DNA of 64,000 nt from Brachybacterium paraconglomeratum (GCF_003994255.1 NZ_ML133854.1:269372-333371), one strand, 5' to 3'. Positions 36,824-46,324 are shown, counted from the stretch's first letter. Numbers and translations: made by a program. The notes: generated from the sequence alone by a model not told the origin.

Positions 36824-38895
36824 GCGCGCCCGTCGCGGAGACCGCCCCCGCGCGCCGCCGCGGCCCCGGCCGCGCCCTCGGCGCCGCCGCGGTCCCCCTC
36901 CTGCTCCTGCTGGCCCTGCTCGCCGCGGGGCTCGGCATGCTCGCCACCGGGGCGCTGTCCCCGGCGACCCTCGTGCCCGCCTCGCCGCTGGTGACCTTCG
37001 GGCTGCCCGTCGTGCGCGCGCTGCACCACCTCGGCCTCCTCCTCGCCGTCGGCGCGGGCGCGACCGCCGTGCTCCTGCTGCCCGGCCCCTCGCGCCGCGA
37101 GGTGACGGTGCTGGACCCGCTGCGCCGCCGCGCCGTGCGCCTCGCCGCCGCCGGAGCGCTGCTGTGGACCCTCGCCGCGCTCGCCCAGATCCCGCTCGGC
37201 GGGCTCGAGGCGACCGGTGCCGGCACCGCGCTGAACGTCTGGGACGTCGCGATGGGCGGGGCGCTCGGCCGACTGCAGATGCTCGTCGCCGTGCTCGCCG
37301 CCCTCGCGACCCTCGCCTACGCCCTCGCCCGATCCACCGTGCTGGCCTGCTGGGGGCTCGCCTTCGCAGGCCTCGGCACGCTGTCGCTGGGGCTGGTGGG
37401 GCATGCCGGGGCGAGCCTGGACCACATCAACGCCGTCAACGCCATGGCGCTGCACCTCGTCGCCGTCACCGTCTGGGCGGGCGGGCTCCTGGCCATCGCG
37501 CTGCTCGCCGGGCGGATGGACGACGAGGTGCTCGGCGTCGTGGTCCGCCGCTACTCGCCCTGGGCCCTGGCCGCGGTGGTCTCGCTGGCGCTCAGCGGCC
37601 TGATCAGCGCCGGGATCCGTCTGTCGGGCTGGGGGGATCTGGTCACGACCGGTTACGGCCGGGTCGTGCTCGCCAAGGCGCTCGGTCTCGTCGTCCTCGC
37701 CGTGCTCGGCGCCCTCCAGCGCGCACGGCTCGGCGAGCGGCTCCGCTTCCGCCACCTCGCCCTCACCGAGGGCGTGCTGATGGCCGCCGTGATCGGGGCG
37801 TCGATCGCGCTGGGCCGCTCCGCCCCGCCCGTGCCGCAGTCGGTCCCCGCCAGCGGCGACCTGAAGGTGCTCTCGCTGGCGGGCTTCCTCCCGCCCGAGC
37901 AGGAGTTCTCGCCCACGACGATGTTCACCGTCGTCCAGCCGGACTGGATCGCGATCGCCCTCGCCGTGGTGATGGCGGGGCTGTATCTGACCGGGGCGGT
38001 GCGCCTGGCACGGCGCGGCGACGACTGGCCGTGGCATCGCACCCTCGCCTTCCTCGCCGGCTGCCTCGCCTTCGCCTGGGTGATCTCCGGCGGCGCGGCG
38101 GCCTGGGGGAAGTTCCGCTTCGACGCCCACATGGTCCAGCACATGGCGATGATGATGATCGTGCCGCCGCTGTGGGTGCTCGGCGCGCCGGTGACGATGC
38201 TGTCCCGCGCCACTTCGCCCCGCACCGACGGGTCCCGCGGGGTGCGCGAGTGGGTGCTGGCCGCTCTGCACTCGGGCTACTCGCGGCTGATCTCCTCCCC
38301 GCCGGTGGCCGGGCTGATCTTCGCCGGCTCGCTGGTGATCTTCTACTTCACCCCGCTGTTCGAGCTGGCGATGTACAACCATCTCGGCCATGTGCTGATG
38401 ACGGTGCACTTCCTCGCCTCGGGCTATCTCTTCGCCTGGGTGCTGATCGGCATCGACCCCTCCACCAAGCCGATCAATCCGGTGCTGAAGCTGATCACGC
38501 TGCTGGTGACCCTCGCGTTCCACGCCTTCTTCGGGATCGCGCTGTACTCGGCGACCTGGCTGGTCGCGGAGGGCTGGTACTCGGAGCTGGGGATGTACGG
38601 CCCCGACCGGCTGATGCTGATCCAGGAGCGGGGCGCCTCGATCATGTGGGCGATCTCCGAGGTGCCGACGGTCGGGTACGCGATCATCGTGGCGGTGCTG
38701 TGGATGAAGTCCGAGGACCGACGGGCCCGGCAGTACGACCGCAAGGCCGAGCGGGACGGCGGCGCCGAGCTCGCCGCGTACAACGCCTATCTCGAGAGCC
38801 TGCGCGGGGGAGGCGGCGCACCCGCGCCCGCCGCAGGTGCGGACAGCCCGGCGGACAGCGCGCCGGACGGCGCCGGTGAGCGCCGGGACGGCTGA
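36820..38895 (+). CDS. CopD-CtaG fusion membrane protein (copper handling/cytochrome oxidase assembly)
   Basis: A 691-residue polytopic protein with about 15 helices. The N-terminal half resembles the CopD copper-uptake family (GHAGASLDHINAVNAMALHL, LHLVAVTVWAGGLLAIAL, ALSGLISAGIRL). The C-terminal half is a caa3-type CtaG domain with the characteristic His-rich FDAHMVQHMAMMMIVPPLW and YNHLGHVLMTVHFLASGYL, thought to pass copper to cytochrome oxidase or at least to bind it. This fusion is common in actinobacteria. The last 50 residues are soluble. ATG overlaps the SpoU stop (ATGA), so it is co-translated with it. Copper role is from family knowledge. Confidence 0.88.
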   Translation: MSAPVAETAPARRRGPGRALGAAAVPLLLLLALLAAGLGMLATGALSPATLVPASPLVTFGLPVVRALHHLGLLLAVGAGATAVLLLPGPSRREVTVLDPLRRRAVRLAAAGALLWTLAALAQIPLGGLEATGAGTALNVWDVAMGGALGRLQMLVAVLAALATLAYALARSTVLACWGLAFAGLGTLSLGLVGHAGASLDHINAVNAMALHLVAVTVWAGGLLAIALLAGRMDDEVLGVVVRRYSPWALAAVVSLALSGLISAGIRLSGWGDLVTTGYGRVVLAKALGLVVLAVLGALQRARLGERLRFRHLALTEGVLMAAVIGASIALGRSAPPVPQSVPASGDLKVLSLAGFLPPEQEFSPTTMFTVVQPDWIAIALAVVMAGLYLTGAVRLARRGDDWPWHRTLAFLAGCLAFAWVISGGAAAWGKFRFDAHMVQHMAMMMIVPPLWVLGAPVTMLSRATSPRTDGSRGVREWVLAALHSGYSRLISSPPVAGLIFAGSLVIFYFTPLFELAMYNHLGHVLMTVHFLASGYLFAWVLIGIDPSTKPINPVLKLITLLVTLAFHAFFGIALYSATWLVAEGWYSELGMYGPDRLMLIQERGASIMWAISEVPTVGYAIIVAVLWMKSEDRRARQYDRKAERDGGAELAAYNAYLESLRGGGGAPAPAAGADSPADSAPDGAGERRDG

Positions 38896-38906
38896 ATCGC
38901 TCGAGC

Positions 38907-39122
38907 CTACTCGCCGTCCGGGCGGCCGGCTGGTGAGCGGTCTGCTCGTTCGAATGCTGCTGTGACGAGCGCAAAGACAAGACCGAATAGCACCGCGAAC
39001 GTAATCGCCGGCCCCGTCACCCCGCCGTCCAGCACGGCCCTGAGGGCGAGCGCCAGCACAGCGGTCATGACTCCGCGGATGACGGCTCTCTTCCAGGGTG
39101 CAGAAGGCATGGGTGCGCGCAT
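38907..39122 (-). CDS. Small two-helix membrane protein
   Basis: A 71-residue product with two hydrophobic segments (about residues 16-30 and 36-55) and basic ends; VTGPAITFAVLFGLVFALVT forms the second helix. No family recognised. The start has no ribosome-binding site; Met5 (39110) is an alternative. It is convergent with the CopD-CtaG gene and divergent from the MerR gene. Coding status rests on its hydrophobic pattern and lack of any overlapping gene. Confidence 0.55.
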   Translation of the reverse strand: MRAPMPSAPWKRAVIRGVMTAVLALALRAVLDGGVTGPAITFAVLFGLVFALVTAAFERADRSPAGRPDGE

Positions 39123-39220
39123 GACGCCATGGTGGCACGATCAACCCGGTGCGTCCTCTAGCGTGGTGGCATCCCCGGGGCGGCGTGAGTGGGGAACTGA
39201 GCGACGGGAAGAGTCGACCG

Positions 39221-39922
39221 ATGGCGTGGAGCACACGGGAGCTCGCCGAGCTCGCAGGGACGTCGCTGCGCGCGGTGCGGCACTACCACGACGAGGGCCT
39301 GCTGCCCGAGCCGCCCCGCTCGTCGAACGGGTACAAGCACTACGGGGTCCGGCACCTGATCCAGCTGATGCACATCAGGCGGCTGGTCGACCTGGGCGTG
39401 CCGCTCGCGGAGATCCCCACCCTGGATCCCTCCACCGACAGCTACCGGGAGGTCCTGGAGGCCCTGGCCTCGGAGACCACCGCGGAGATCGACCGGCTGG
39501 TCAAGGTCAGGGGCGAGATCACCCAGCTCCTCGAGGTGCCCGGCGCGTGGGAGATGTCCAGCGGGACGACCGGCAGCACGGACGGAGACTTCCTCACCGT
39601 CCTCTCCCGCGTGCTCGACGAGGATTCGCTCCAGGCGTGGCAGCGCGTGGGAGAGTCCATCCCCGACTCCCAGGTCCTGGCCGACTTCGAGAACCTGCCG
39701 GAGGAGGCGTCGGCCGAGATGCGCGAGGACGTCGCGGCACGGATGGCGGACGCGGTCCGTGATGGCCTCGCCGCCGCCCCCGAGCTGGACGATCCCGGTT
39801 TCGGCGAGGGCACCTCGCGCTCCCTGGGGACGCGGAGCATCGGCGAGGCCCTCGCCGAGCTGTACTCACCCGCCCAGCTGCGAGTGCTGGTCAGGTGCCA
39901 CGAGCTGCTGTCCGCCGAATGA
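39221..39922 (+). CDS. MerR-family transcriptional regulator
   Basis: A 233-residue DNA-binding protein. The N-terminal winged HTH is STRELAELAGTSLRAVRHYH followed by DEGLLPEPPRSSNGYKHY (residues about 4-42), then a coiled dimer helix (about 75-110) and a C-terminal helical domain of about 120 residues without Cys pairs, so it is not a classic metal sensor; it may bind an organic ligand. GGGAAGAG stands upstream of the ATG at 39221; the in-frame codons from 39149 look non-coding. The convergent peptidase gene ends 7 bp from its stop. Target unknown. Confidence 0.88.
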   Translation: MAWSTRELAELAGTSLRAVRHYHDEGLLPEPPRSSNGYKHYGVRHLIQLMHIRRLVDLGVPLAEIPTLDPSTDSYREVLEALASETTAEIDRLVKVRGEITQLLEVPGAWEMSSGTTGSTDGDFLTVLSRVLDEDSLQAWQRVGESIPDSQVLADFENLPEEASAEMREDVAARMADAVRDGLAAAPELDDPGFGEGTSRSLGTRSIGEALAELYSPAQLRVLVRCHELLSAE

Positions 39923-39929
39923 GGGACGC

Positions 39930-41822
39930 TCAAGCGTCCTGGGCGGCGGCGGGCACCTTCGCCAGGTGTCGCGCGAAGAACTCGTCCGCCGCGCGGTACA
40001 GCGCCAGCACGTTCTCCGGGTTGAGGATGAAGTGCCCCTCGTCGTCGAAGACCAGGTACTCCACCTCGTTCCCCTGCTCCCGCAGCCCGGCGACGATCCG
40101 GTCGGAGTTCGCCCGTCTCACCCGCACATCGTTGGCGCCCTGCACCACCATCAGCGGTGAGCGGATGTCCGCGATCCGGGTGATCGGCGAGCGGGCCCTC
40201 AGGTCGGCGGCCTGCTCGGGGTCCGACGGGTCGCCTGCGTAGCGGTACCAGTTGTTCACGAGGCCTGCTCGCGCGTACTCGGGCAGGGAGCGCAGGTAGT
40301 CGACGAGGTCGGAGACCCCCACGTACTCCACCGCCGCCGCGAACCGCTCCGGGGTGAACGCGAGGCCCACGAGCGCGGCATAGCCGCCGTAGGAGCCGCC
40401 GAACACGCCGACCCGCGCAGGGTCCGCGAAGCCCTGGTCGACCGCCCAGTCGACGGCGTTGAGGAGATCCTCGTGCATACGTCCGGCGAACTCGCCCACG
40501 CCTGCCTCCATGTGCCTGCGTCCGAAGCCGGCGGAGCCGCGGAACTGGGGCTGCAGCACGGCGTACCCACGATTCGCCCAGAGCTGGACGATGGAGTCGA
40601 ACCTCCACCAGTCCCGTGCCCAGGGTCCGCCGTGGGGCATCAGGACCAGGGGCAGGTCCTGCGGCTGCACGTGGGCGGGGAGCGTGAGATAGGCGGGCAG
40701 TCGCAGACCGTCGCGGGCCGTGATCTCGATGCTCTCGACGGGGGCGAGCTGGTCGACGTCCAGGTGCTCCAGGCTCCGCGCCAGGAGCCGGCTGCGGCCG
40801 GTCCGGTGGTCGTAGAGCCAGGTCTGCGGATCGCGGTCGTGCACGAACGACACCACCCACCGCTGTTCGTCGACGTCGCTGGTGATCCCGCCGATGTCTC
40901 CGTCGCACAGCGCCGCCACCGCCTCGAGGACCTCCGCGAAGTGCGGGTCGAGGGAGACGGTGTGCATCCGTATCCCGCGATAGCGCAACCCCAGCAGCTC
41001 ACCGGTGCGCCGGTGGCGGATCAGTGGGGATGGCAGGTTCGGGAAGACCAGGGACCGGGTGTCCAGATCGGCGTGGGGGTGGTGATGGATCATCGTCTCC
41101 TCCCCGGTGGCCAGGTCGAGGCGGGCCGGATGCAGGTGGTCGGTGCCCTGATAGGAGCCGAACCAGATGGCCGACTCGTCCGGCGCGGCCTCGAAGGGGT
41201 GGACGTCCATCGGGTAGGCGTCTCCGTCGAAGGCGGCGACGAGCGACTCGCCCCGCCAGAGCTCCCAGGTTCCGTCCGCTCGCATGCTCCTGCGCAGGAG
41301 CTCGTCGCCGACGAGCATCCAGGTGCTCCCCTCCCCGGGGCTGGGAGCGAGCCGGGTGAGGGCGCCGGTGGCGATCTCGAGGTCGTAGAGATCGAACTCT
41401 GTGGGGCTGTCGGCGTTCAGCTGCACGGTGGCGTGGCCGGGGCGCGCCTGTCGGAGCTCGAGGCCCTGGGCCGTGGCACCAGGGTAGGGGGTGAGGTCCA
41501 CCGCGGGGGCGCCGGGCTGGTCGAGGTCGATGCGGAAGACGTGCCAGTTCTCGTCGCCGTCGCTGTCCTGCTGGTAGAGCAGGCGGCGGGAGTCGTCGGC
41601 CCAGAGGTACCGGGTGATGGAGCGGGAGTCGTCGGCGGTGACGCAGTGAGCCGGGGCGTCGGCGTCGATCTCCTCGACCCAGATGTTGAGCCGCTCGTGC
41701 CACATGGCCAGGTGGGCGAGCCGGGTCCCGTCCGGGGAGATCGTGATTCCCGAACGCTCCGGCGGCCGCAGGAGGTCTTCGATGGTGAGGGTCGCAGCGG
41801 TGGGCATCGAGGTGGTGGGCAT
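39930..41822 (-). CDS. Prolyl-oligopeptidase (S9) family peptidase
   Basis: A 630-residue cytoplasmic serine peptidase. Residues about 1-370 form a beta-propeller (repeats such as TISPDGTRLAHLAMWHE, DDSRRLLYQQDSDGDENWHV), and the C-terminal alpha/beta hydrolase domain has VLMPHGGPWARDWW, nucleophile in FGGSYGGYAALVG, acid in VVQGANDVRV and His in DDEGHFILNPEN. The layout is that of S9C acylaminoacyl-peptidase-like enzymes, which cleave short peptides. ATG at 41822 has GGAAGGAACC upstream and shares its first base with the stop of the DUF3159 gene (TGATG), so the two are coupled. Confidence 0.92.
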   Translation of the reverse strand: MPTTSMPTAATLTIEDLLRPPERSGITISPDGTRLAHLAMWHERLNIWVEEIDADAPAHCVTADDSRSITRYLWADDSRRLLYQQDSDGDENWHVFRIDLDQPGAPAVDLTPYPGATAQGLELRQARPGHATVQLNADSPTEFDLYDLEIATGALTRLAPSPGEGSTWMLVGDELLRRSMRADGTWELWRGESLVAAFDGDAYPMDVHPFEAAPDESAIWFGSYQGTDHLHPARLDLATGEETMIHHHPHADLDTRSLVFPNLPSPLIRHRRTGELLGLRYRGIRMHTVSLDPHFAEVLEAVAALCDGDIGGITSDVDEQRWVVSFVHDRDPQTWLYDHRTGRSRLLARSLEHLDVDQLAPVESIEITARDGLRLPAYLTLPAHVQPQDLPLVLMPHGGPWARDWWRFDSIVQLWANRGYAVLQPQFRGSAGFGRRHMEAGVGEFAGRMHEDLLNAVDWAVDQGFADPARVGVFGGSYGGYAALVGLAFTPERFAAAVEYVGVSDLVDYLRSLPEYARAGLVNNWYRYAGDPSDPEQAADLRARSPITRIADIRSPLMVVQGANDVRVRRANSDRIVAGLREQGNEVEYLVFDDEGHFILNPENVLALYRAADEFFARHLAKVPAAAQDA

Positions 41823-42517
41823 CAGAGGTTCCTTCCGTCGATCAGGTCGCCCGTGGCGGTCTCCGCATGACGTGCCTCGGCGGCGCGCATCCGCGTGGTG
41901 CTGCGGCGGAACGCCCACACCACGACGAGGGCGAGCGCGATGGTCAGTGGAGCTCCCATGAGGGTGTCCGCGATGCCCAGAGCGGTGATGCTCTCCGCGA
42001 CGTACAGCCACTGCTGCACGACGAACTTCGCGAGATGGGCGACGGCGATGGCCGAGGTGGCGATGACGTGCGCACGGTAGGTGGGTCGGTCCTCCCGCCA
42101 GGCGTGCTCACCGCCGTGCACGGCGTTCCAGATCATGCCGGTCAGGGGGCGCCTCGCCATGACGGAGATCGCGGTGGGGAGGAAGATCGCCAGGGCGGCC
42201 CAGATGCCGATGACGAAGAAGTCCCGGACCGAACCGGTCCAGATCACGAGCGCGGCGGCCACGGCCACGCCGAGCAGGCTGCCGATCGCCGAGGGCACCT
42301 TCTCGCCGCGGGCCAGGCGGATCACGAACAGCACGGCTCCCGCGCCGAGCGCGACGGCGAGCGTGGGCATCAGCGGGAGGAACAGGTGCGCCACTATCAG
42401 GGCGATGACGGGCACGGTCGAGAGGACGAGCCCCGAGGCTCCGCCCATCTGGTCGATGATCTGCTCGGTGGTGGTGCTCTCTGACGCGGTGGAGCTCTCT
42501 GCCTTGTCGATATCCAT
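41822..42517 (-). CDS. DUF3159 family membrane protein
   Basis: A 231-residue protein with five to six hydrophobic segments after a short acidic N-terminus; GKV/SAIGSLLGVAVAAALVIW-like and ARRPLTGMIWNAVHGGEHAW blocks match DUF3159, an actinobacterial membrane family with no known function. GGAGGCG precedes the ATG at 42517; an open extension to 42736 is not coding. A 17-bp palindrome lies 52 bp upstream. The peptidase gene follows with a TGATG overlap, so both belong to one operon. Confidence 0.85.
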   Translation of the reverse strand: MDIDKAESSTASESTTTEQIIDQMGGASGLVLSTVPVIALIVAHLFLPLMPTLAVALGAGAVLFVIRLARGEKVPSAIGSLLGVAVAAALVIWTGSVRDFFVIGIWAALAIFLPTAISVMARRPLTGMIWNAVHGGEHAWREDRPTYRAHVIATSAIAVAHLAKFVVQQWLYVAESITALGIADTLMGAPLTIALALVVVWAFRRSTTRMRAAEARHAETATGDLIDGRNL

Positions 42518-42568
42518 CGTGCGCCTCCGTCGGGGAGTCGAGGACTGCTGTCGACAAGGAGCACACAC

Positions 42569-42585
42569 TGTGCCGGAACGGCACA
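42569..42585. promoter_or_regulatory. 17-bp perfect palindrome upstream of the DUF3159-peptidase operon
   Basis: TGTGCCGGAACGGCACA lies 52 bp before the DUF3159 start, flanked by further GCACAC/GTGTGC-like bases. This is a likely operator of an unknown regulator. Confidence 0.5.
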
Positions 42586-42665
42586 CTCCAGACCTCGGAG
42601 CCAGAATGTGATGCACGCCACATGCGCCGGGAGCTGACTCACGGTGAGCCGAATCCCCGCATCGG

Positions 42666-44261
42666 TCAGTACGGCGGCGGTTCGCCGGGCGGATGCAGGT
42701 CCCCGTCGTGCCCGACCCACCAGTCGTCCTCGCCATCCGGCCCGGTGACCAGGTCGCCGGGGGAGAGGCCCTGTTCCCGCACCCATCGTCGGCGCGCGGC
42801 CGCCTCGGCCCGCAGGTGTCGGAGGTGCTCGTGCTGCTCCCAGGCGGCGGTCATCTCATCGACGACCTGGGCGGTGGCGAGATCCCGGCCGTCCTCCTGC
42901 CGGGCCATCATCAGTCCGGGGCTCTCCCACCAGGTCGTGCCCTCGAGGTCGTCGCGCACCGGGTCCAGCAGGCCCAGCGTCTTCAGCCGGTGGTGCTCGC
43001 GGCAGAGCTCGTGCAGGTTCTCCGCGTCGGTCGTGCCGCCGGCGGACGGGTCGCCGTGGTCGTACTCCTCGAGGTGATCCGTCTCGGACAGCATCGAGGA
43101 GGGGCGGCCGCAGCCGGGCACCGCGCAGGTGGGATGGCGCAGCAGCAGGTGCGCGCGCATCTCGGCGGTGGGCCGGTAGCGCTGCGCCGGGGCGGGGAGG
43201 AAGAGGCCTGACGTCGGATCCGTGAGGACCCGGTACCAGGTGCTCTCGTGCCCGGCGAGCTCGCGGGCCATCCGGGCGGGAAGCGGGATGGTGCCGTCGA
43301 GCATGCCGGGAGCGTCCGACTGCCCCAGGAGGGTCATGACCGGAACCGTCACGTTGACGCGGACCTGGGGTGGAGGAGGTGCGGCGTCGCCCGTGGCGAG
43401 GGCCGAGCTCATCAGCACGTTGTAGCGGGTGCGGGCGAGGGAGGGGATCAGGCAGCTGGCCTCGATCTCGCCTCCCGGATCGACCGGCAGCGGGGTGCCC
43501 TGCTCGAAGGCTCGGCGCTGACCGTCACGGACAGCATGAGCCGCGAGATCCAGGCGTCGAGACAGGTCGAGGATCTCCGGGATCGGACCGATGATGCGCA
43601 GGCAGCCGGTGCCGTCGGGCCGGGGCGGGTCCAGGACCACCCGGCGGCGGTTCTCGGGTCGGGCGTGCTCCGGCTCCTCGCTGCGCGCGACCGCGGCGGC
43701 GAGGAGATGGCCGAGGATCCGCGAGAAGACCTCGGGGGAGACGGAGAGGTCGGTGCGGGAGAGCTCGACGTCGAGCCGCCGGAGGGCATCGTCCTCGAGG
43801 CTCCCCGTGCGTTCCAGCAGCTTCTCGAACCACGGCGCGGGGAGCTCGCCGCGGGAGAGCCGTGCGAAGCACAGGGGGAGCAACGTGGCCACGCGGTGCG
43901 CCTCGCGGATGGCCGAGCGCGCCTGCGCGCGGGTGCACCGCAGGGCGAGGGAGAGGTGCAGCTCCTCCATCGCGCGCGCCTCGCGGGGGAGCTCCTCGGG
44001 GGAGAGCGGGTCGTGGGTCGCCCCGACGATCGCGCGGAACCTCCGGGCCAGCCGGCGCGAGTCCTCGGCGCCGCCGTCCCACAGCTGCTCGAGCAGCTCG
44101 GCCGTCTCCGGCGCTCGATGCTCGCCGATGCGCGAGATGTGCTCGCGGGTCGCACGGCGGCGTCGGCGCCGACGGGCCCGGACACGGGACAGGGCGGAGG
44201 CCGCCTCGGGGCTCGGCGGTGCGAGCAGCAGCGGTTCGGCGTCGGCCTCGAACTCGCCCAT
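42666..44261 (-). CDS. DUF222 / HNH endonuclease domain protein
   Basis: A 531-residue protein of the large actinobacterial DUF222-HNH group. The N-terminal two thirds are helical DUF222 (RCTRAQARSAIREAHRVATL, Arg-rich start). The C-terminal HNH domain is complete: CAVPGCGRPSS, TDHLEEYDHG and ENLHELCREHHRLKT give the metal-binding Cys residues and the His-Asn-His set, followed by a Trp-rich region. These proteins occur in many copies per genome and may be nucleases of mobile origin; their role is unclear. GAGGAGG favours ATG at 44261 over GTG at 44265-44267. Confidence 0.85.
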   Translation of the reverse strand: MGEFEADAEPLLLAPPSPEAASALSRVRARRRRRRRATREHISRIGEHRAPETAELLEQLWDGGAEDSRRLARRFRAIVGATHDPLSPEELPREARAMEELHLSLALRCTRAQARSAIREAHRVATLLPLCFARLSRGELPAPWFEKLLERTGSLEDDALRRLDVELSRTDLSVSPEVFSRILGHLLAAAVARSEEPEHARPENRRRVVLDPPRPDGTGCLRIIGPIPEILDLSRRLDLAAHAVRDGQRRAFEQGTPLPVDPGGEIEASCLIPSLARTRYNVLMSSALATGDAAPPPPQVRVNVTVPVMTLLGQSDAPGMLDGTIPLPARMARELAGHESTWYRVLTDPTSGLFLPAPAQRYRPTAEMRAHLLLRHPTCAVPGCGRPSSMLSETDHLEEYDHGDPSAGGTTDAENLHELCREHHRLKTLGLLDPVRDDLEGTTWWESPGLMMARQEDGRDLATAQVVDEMTAAWEQHEHLRHLRAEAAARRRWVREQGLSPGDLVTGPDGEDDWWVGHDGDLHPPGEPPPY

Positions 44262-44425
44262 CCTCACCGCCTCCTCGCGGTCACCTCGGGGGTGCTCCTC
44301 ACCTCCGGGACATATGACCGATTCTATCGATTCGCCCCGACAGTCGAAAGGTGTGTGGATAACCCTGAAGGGGATCTGACCTGCGGAGACTGCGTGTCGC
44401 GAGCGTCGTGTGCAGGGACGCGACA
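44262..44425. other. Intergenic region with AT-rich patch
   Basis: Between the DUF222-HNH start and the terminator of the formaldehyde operon. An AT-rich stretch near 44310-44345 probably holds the minus-strand promoter of the DUF222 gene; no precise boxes can be set. No gene seen. Confidence 0.35.
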
Positions 44426-44467
44426 GACACCGGCGGCGGCCCTCCGTGGAGGACCGCCGCCGGTGTC
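44426..44467 (-). terminator. Strong terminator of the mscR operon
   Basis: A 20-bp stem with one mismatch and a 2-nt loop (arms start GACACCGGCGG and end CCGCCGGTGTC), about 63 bp beyond the metallo-beta-lactamase gene stop. Confidence 0.75.
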
Positions 44468-44529
44468 AGCGAGCGATGCGACGCCTCAGGGCACGCGGCG
44501 CTCGGGCGTCGTCCGGATCGAGAGCTCGC

Positions 44530-45150
44530 TCAGAGCCAGTCGCCCTGCGCCGCCTTCTTCTCCGCACCGATCGTGGTGTCCGGGCCATGGCCGGTGTGCA
44601 CCACGGTGTCGTCCGGGAGCTGGAACAGCCGCTCGCGGATCGACTGCTCGATCGTCTCCCGCGAGGAGAAGGAGCGGCCGGTCGCACCGGGGCCGCCCTG
44701 GAACAGGGTGTCCCCGGTGAACACCGCGCCCAGCTCCTCGGAGTAGTAGCAGGTCGAGCCGGGGGAGTGGCCCGGGGTGTGCAGCGCCTCGAGGTTCACG
44801 CCCGCGATCGAGAACATGTCCCCTTCGGCGACGTCGTCGTCCCAGGGCAGGTCGCCGTGGGTGAGCTGCCAGACCTCGCGGTCGGCGGGGTTCAGCAGGA
44901 TCGGGGCCTCGAGCGCCTCGGAGAGCTCCGGGGCGAAGCGCACGTGGTCGTCGTGCGCGTGGGTGAGCAGGATGCCCACGCACTCGCGGTTCCCGACGAG
45001 CTCCTCGACCTTCTCGACGTCGTGCGGGGCGTCGAAGACGACGCACTGCTCGTCGTCGCCGAGCACCCACACGTTGTTGACGACCTCGTGGGTCTCGCCG
45101 TCCAGGGAGAACGTCCCCGAGGTGACGGCATGGTCCAGCCGCGCGGTCAC
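44530..45150 (-). CDS. Metallo-beta-lactamase-fold hydrolase, partner of mscR
   Basis: A 206-residue cytoplasmic hydrolase of the glyoxalase II type. [12 protein letters not shown] is the metal-binding HXHXDH motif; [19 protein letters not shown] with bridging Asp, and [10 protein letters not shown] complete the metal site. The GTG start overlaps the mscR stop (GTGA). In mycobacteria a gene of this kind also follows mscR, and it may hydrolyse the mycothiol thioester made by MscR (S-formylmycothiol); this activity is inferred from linkage. Confidence 0.9.
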   Translation of the reverse strand: MTARLDHAVTSGTFSLDGETHEVVNNVWVLGDDEQCVVFDAPHDVEKVEELVGNRECVGILLTHAHDDHVRFAPELSEALEAPILLNPADREVWQLTHGDLPWDDDVAEGDMFSIAGVNLEALHTPGHSPGSTCYYSEELGAVFTGDTLFQGGPGATGRSFSSRETIEQSIRERLFQLPDDTVVHTGHGPDTTIGAEKKAAQGDWL

Positions 45151-46247
45151 TTGGCCACCTCCACCACGGTGCGCAGGTTCGCGCCGTCGTGCAGTCCGTC
45201 CAGCGCCGCGTCCGTGCCGGCGAGATCGGTGCGGCCGGTGACGAAGCGGTCCAGCGGCAGACGGCCCTGCAGGAACAGGTCGGTGAGATAGGGGAAGTCC
45301 CGCTCGGGGAGGCAGTCGCCGTACCAGGAGGACTTCAGCGCACCGCCGCGACCGAACACGTCGAGCATGGGGAGCGTGATCTCGACGCCCGGGCGGGGCA
45401 CGCCGACGAGCACCACGCGGCCGGCGAGGTCGCGGGCGTAGAACGCGGTCTCGTAGGTCTGCGGGATGCCGACCGCGTCGACGACGACGTCCGCGCCGAA
45501 GCCGCCGGTGAGCTCCTGCACCTTCTCCGCGACCTGCTGCGGCGAGAGGTCCTTGGTGCACAGGGTGTGGGTCGCGCCGAGCTCCTCGGCGGCGGCGAGC
45601 TTCTTCTCGTCGACGTCGAGGCCGATGATCGTGGTGGCGCCGGCGAGCTTCGCGCCCGCGATCGCGGCGCAGCCCACGCCGCCCAGGCCGATCACGGCGA
45701 GCGACTCGCCGCGCTGGACCTGGCCGGTGTTGATCGCCGCGCCGATGCCGGCCATCACGCCGCAGCCCAGCAGACCGGCGACCTCGGCCGGGGCGTCCTC
45801 GGAGACCTTCGTGCACTGGCCCTCGTGGACCAGGGTCTTCTCCGAGAAGGAGCCGATGCCGAGGGCGGCGGTGAGCTCGGTGCCGTCGGTCAGCGTCATG
45901 GGCTTGGAGGCGTTATGGGTGTCGAAGCAGTACTGCTGCACGCCCTTCTTGCAGGCGCGGCACTCGCCGCACACGGCGCGCCAGTTCAGCACGACGTAGT
46001 CGCCGATCTCGACGTGGGTGACGTCCTCGCCGATCGCGGAGACGCGGCCGGCGGACTCATGGCCCAGCAGGAACGGGAACTCGTCGTTGATGCCGCCGTC
46101 GCGATAGGCGAGGTCGGTGTGGCACACGCCGGTCGCCTCGATGTCGACGACGACGTCGTTGGGGCCGGGATCGGGGATCACGATGTCCACGAGCTCGGCG
46201 GGCTTCTTCTCTGCGAGGGCGACGACGCCCTTCACGGTCCAGGACAT
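45147..46247 (-). CDS. mscR: S-(hydroxymethyl)mycothiol dehydrogenase
   Basis: A 366-residue zinc alcohol dehydrogenase that oxidises the formaldehyde-mycothiol adduct with NAD and can reduce S-nitrosomycothiol. TGVCHTD holds the catalytic zinc Cys, [12 protein letters not shown] the His, and [15 protein letters not shown] the structural-zinc Cys set; [20 protein letters not shown] is the NAD-binding Rossmann loop and GLDVDEKKL fits NAD preference. Sequence features ([23 protein letters not shown]) match the mycothiol-dependent rather than glutathione-dependent class. AAGGAGG precedes the ATG. First gene of a two-gene detoxification operon. Confidence 0.93.
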   Translation of the reverse strand: MSWTVKGVVALAEKKPAELVDIVIPDPGPNDVVVDIEATGVCHTDLAYRDGGINDEFPFLLGHESAGRVSAIGEDVTHVEIGDYVVLNWRAVCGECRACKKGVQQYCFDTHNASKPMTLTDGTELTAALGIGSFSEKTLVHEGQCTKVSEDAPAEVAGLLGCGVMAGIGAAINTGQVQRGESLAVIGLGGVGCAAIAGAKLAGATTIIGLDVDEKKLAAAEELGATHTLCTKDLSPQQVAEKVQELTGGFGADVVVDAVGIPQTYETAFYARDLAGRVVLVGVPRPGVEITLPMLDVFGRGGALKSSWYGDCLPERDFPYLTDLFLQGRLPLDRFVTGRTDLAGTDAALDGLHDGANLRTVVEVAK

Positions 46248-46324
46248 GCTGGCCTCCTTCGAGGGAACGGGGTCCTGGCCAGCCTATCCGTGCTCCCGAC
46301 ACTCTGCCTTCAGAAGTCCGTACC

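Noticed and set aside
42569..42585. CRP/GlxR site
   Set aside because: TGTG and CACA are 9 bp apart rather than 8 and lack the TGTGA/TCACA bases.
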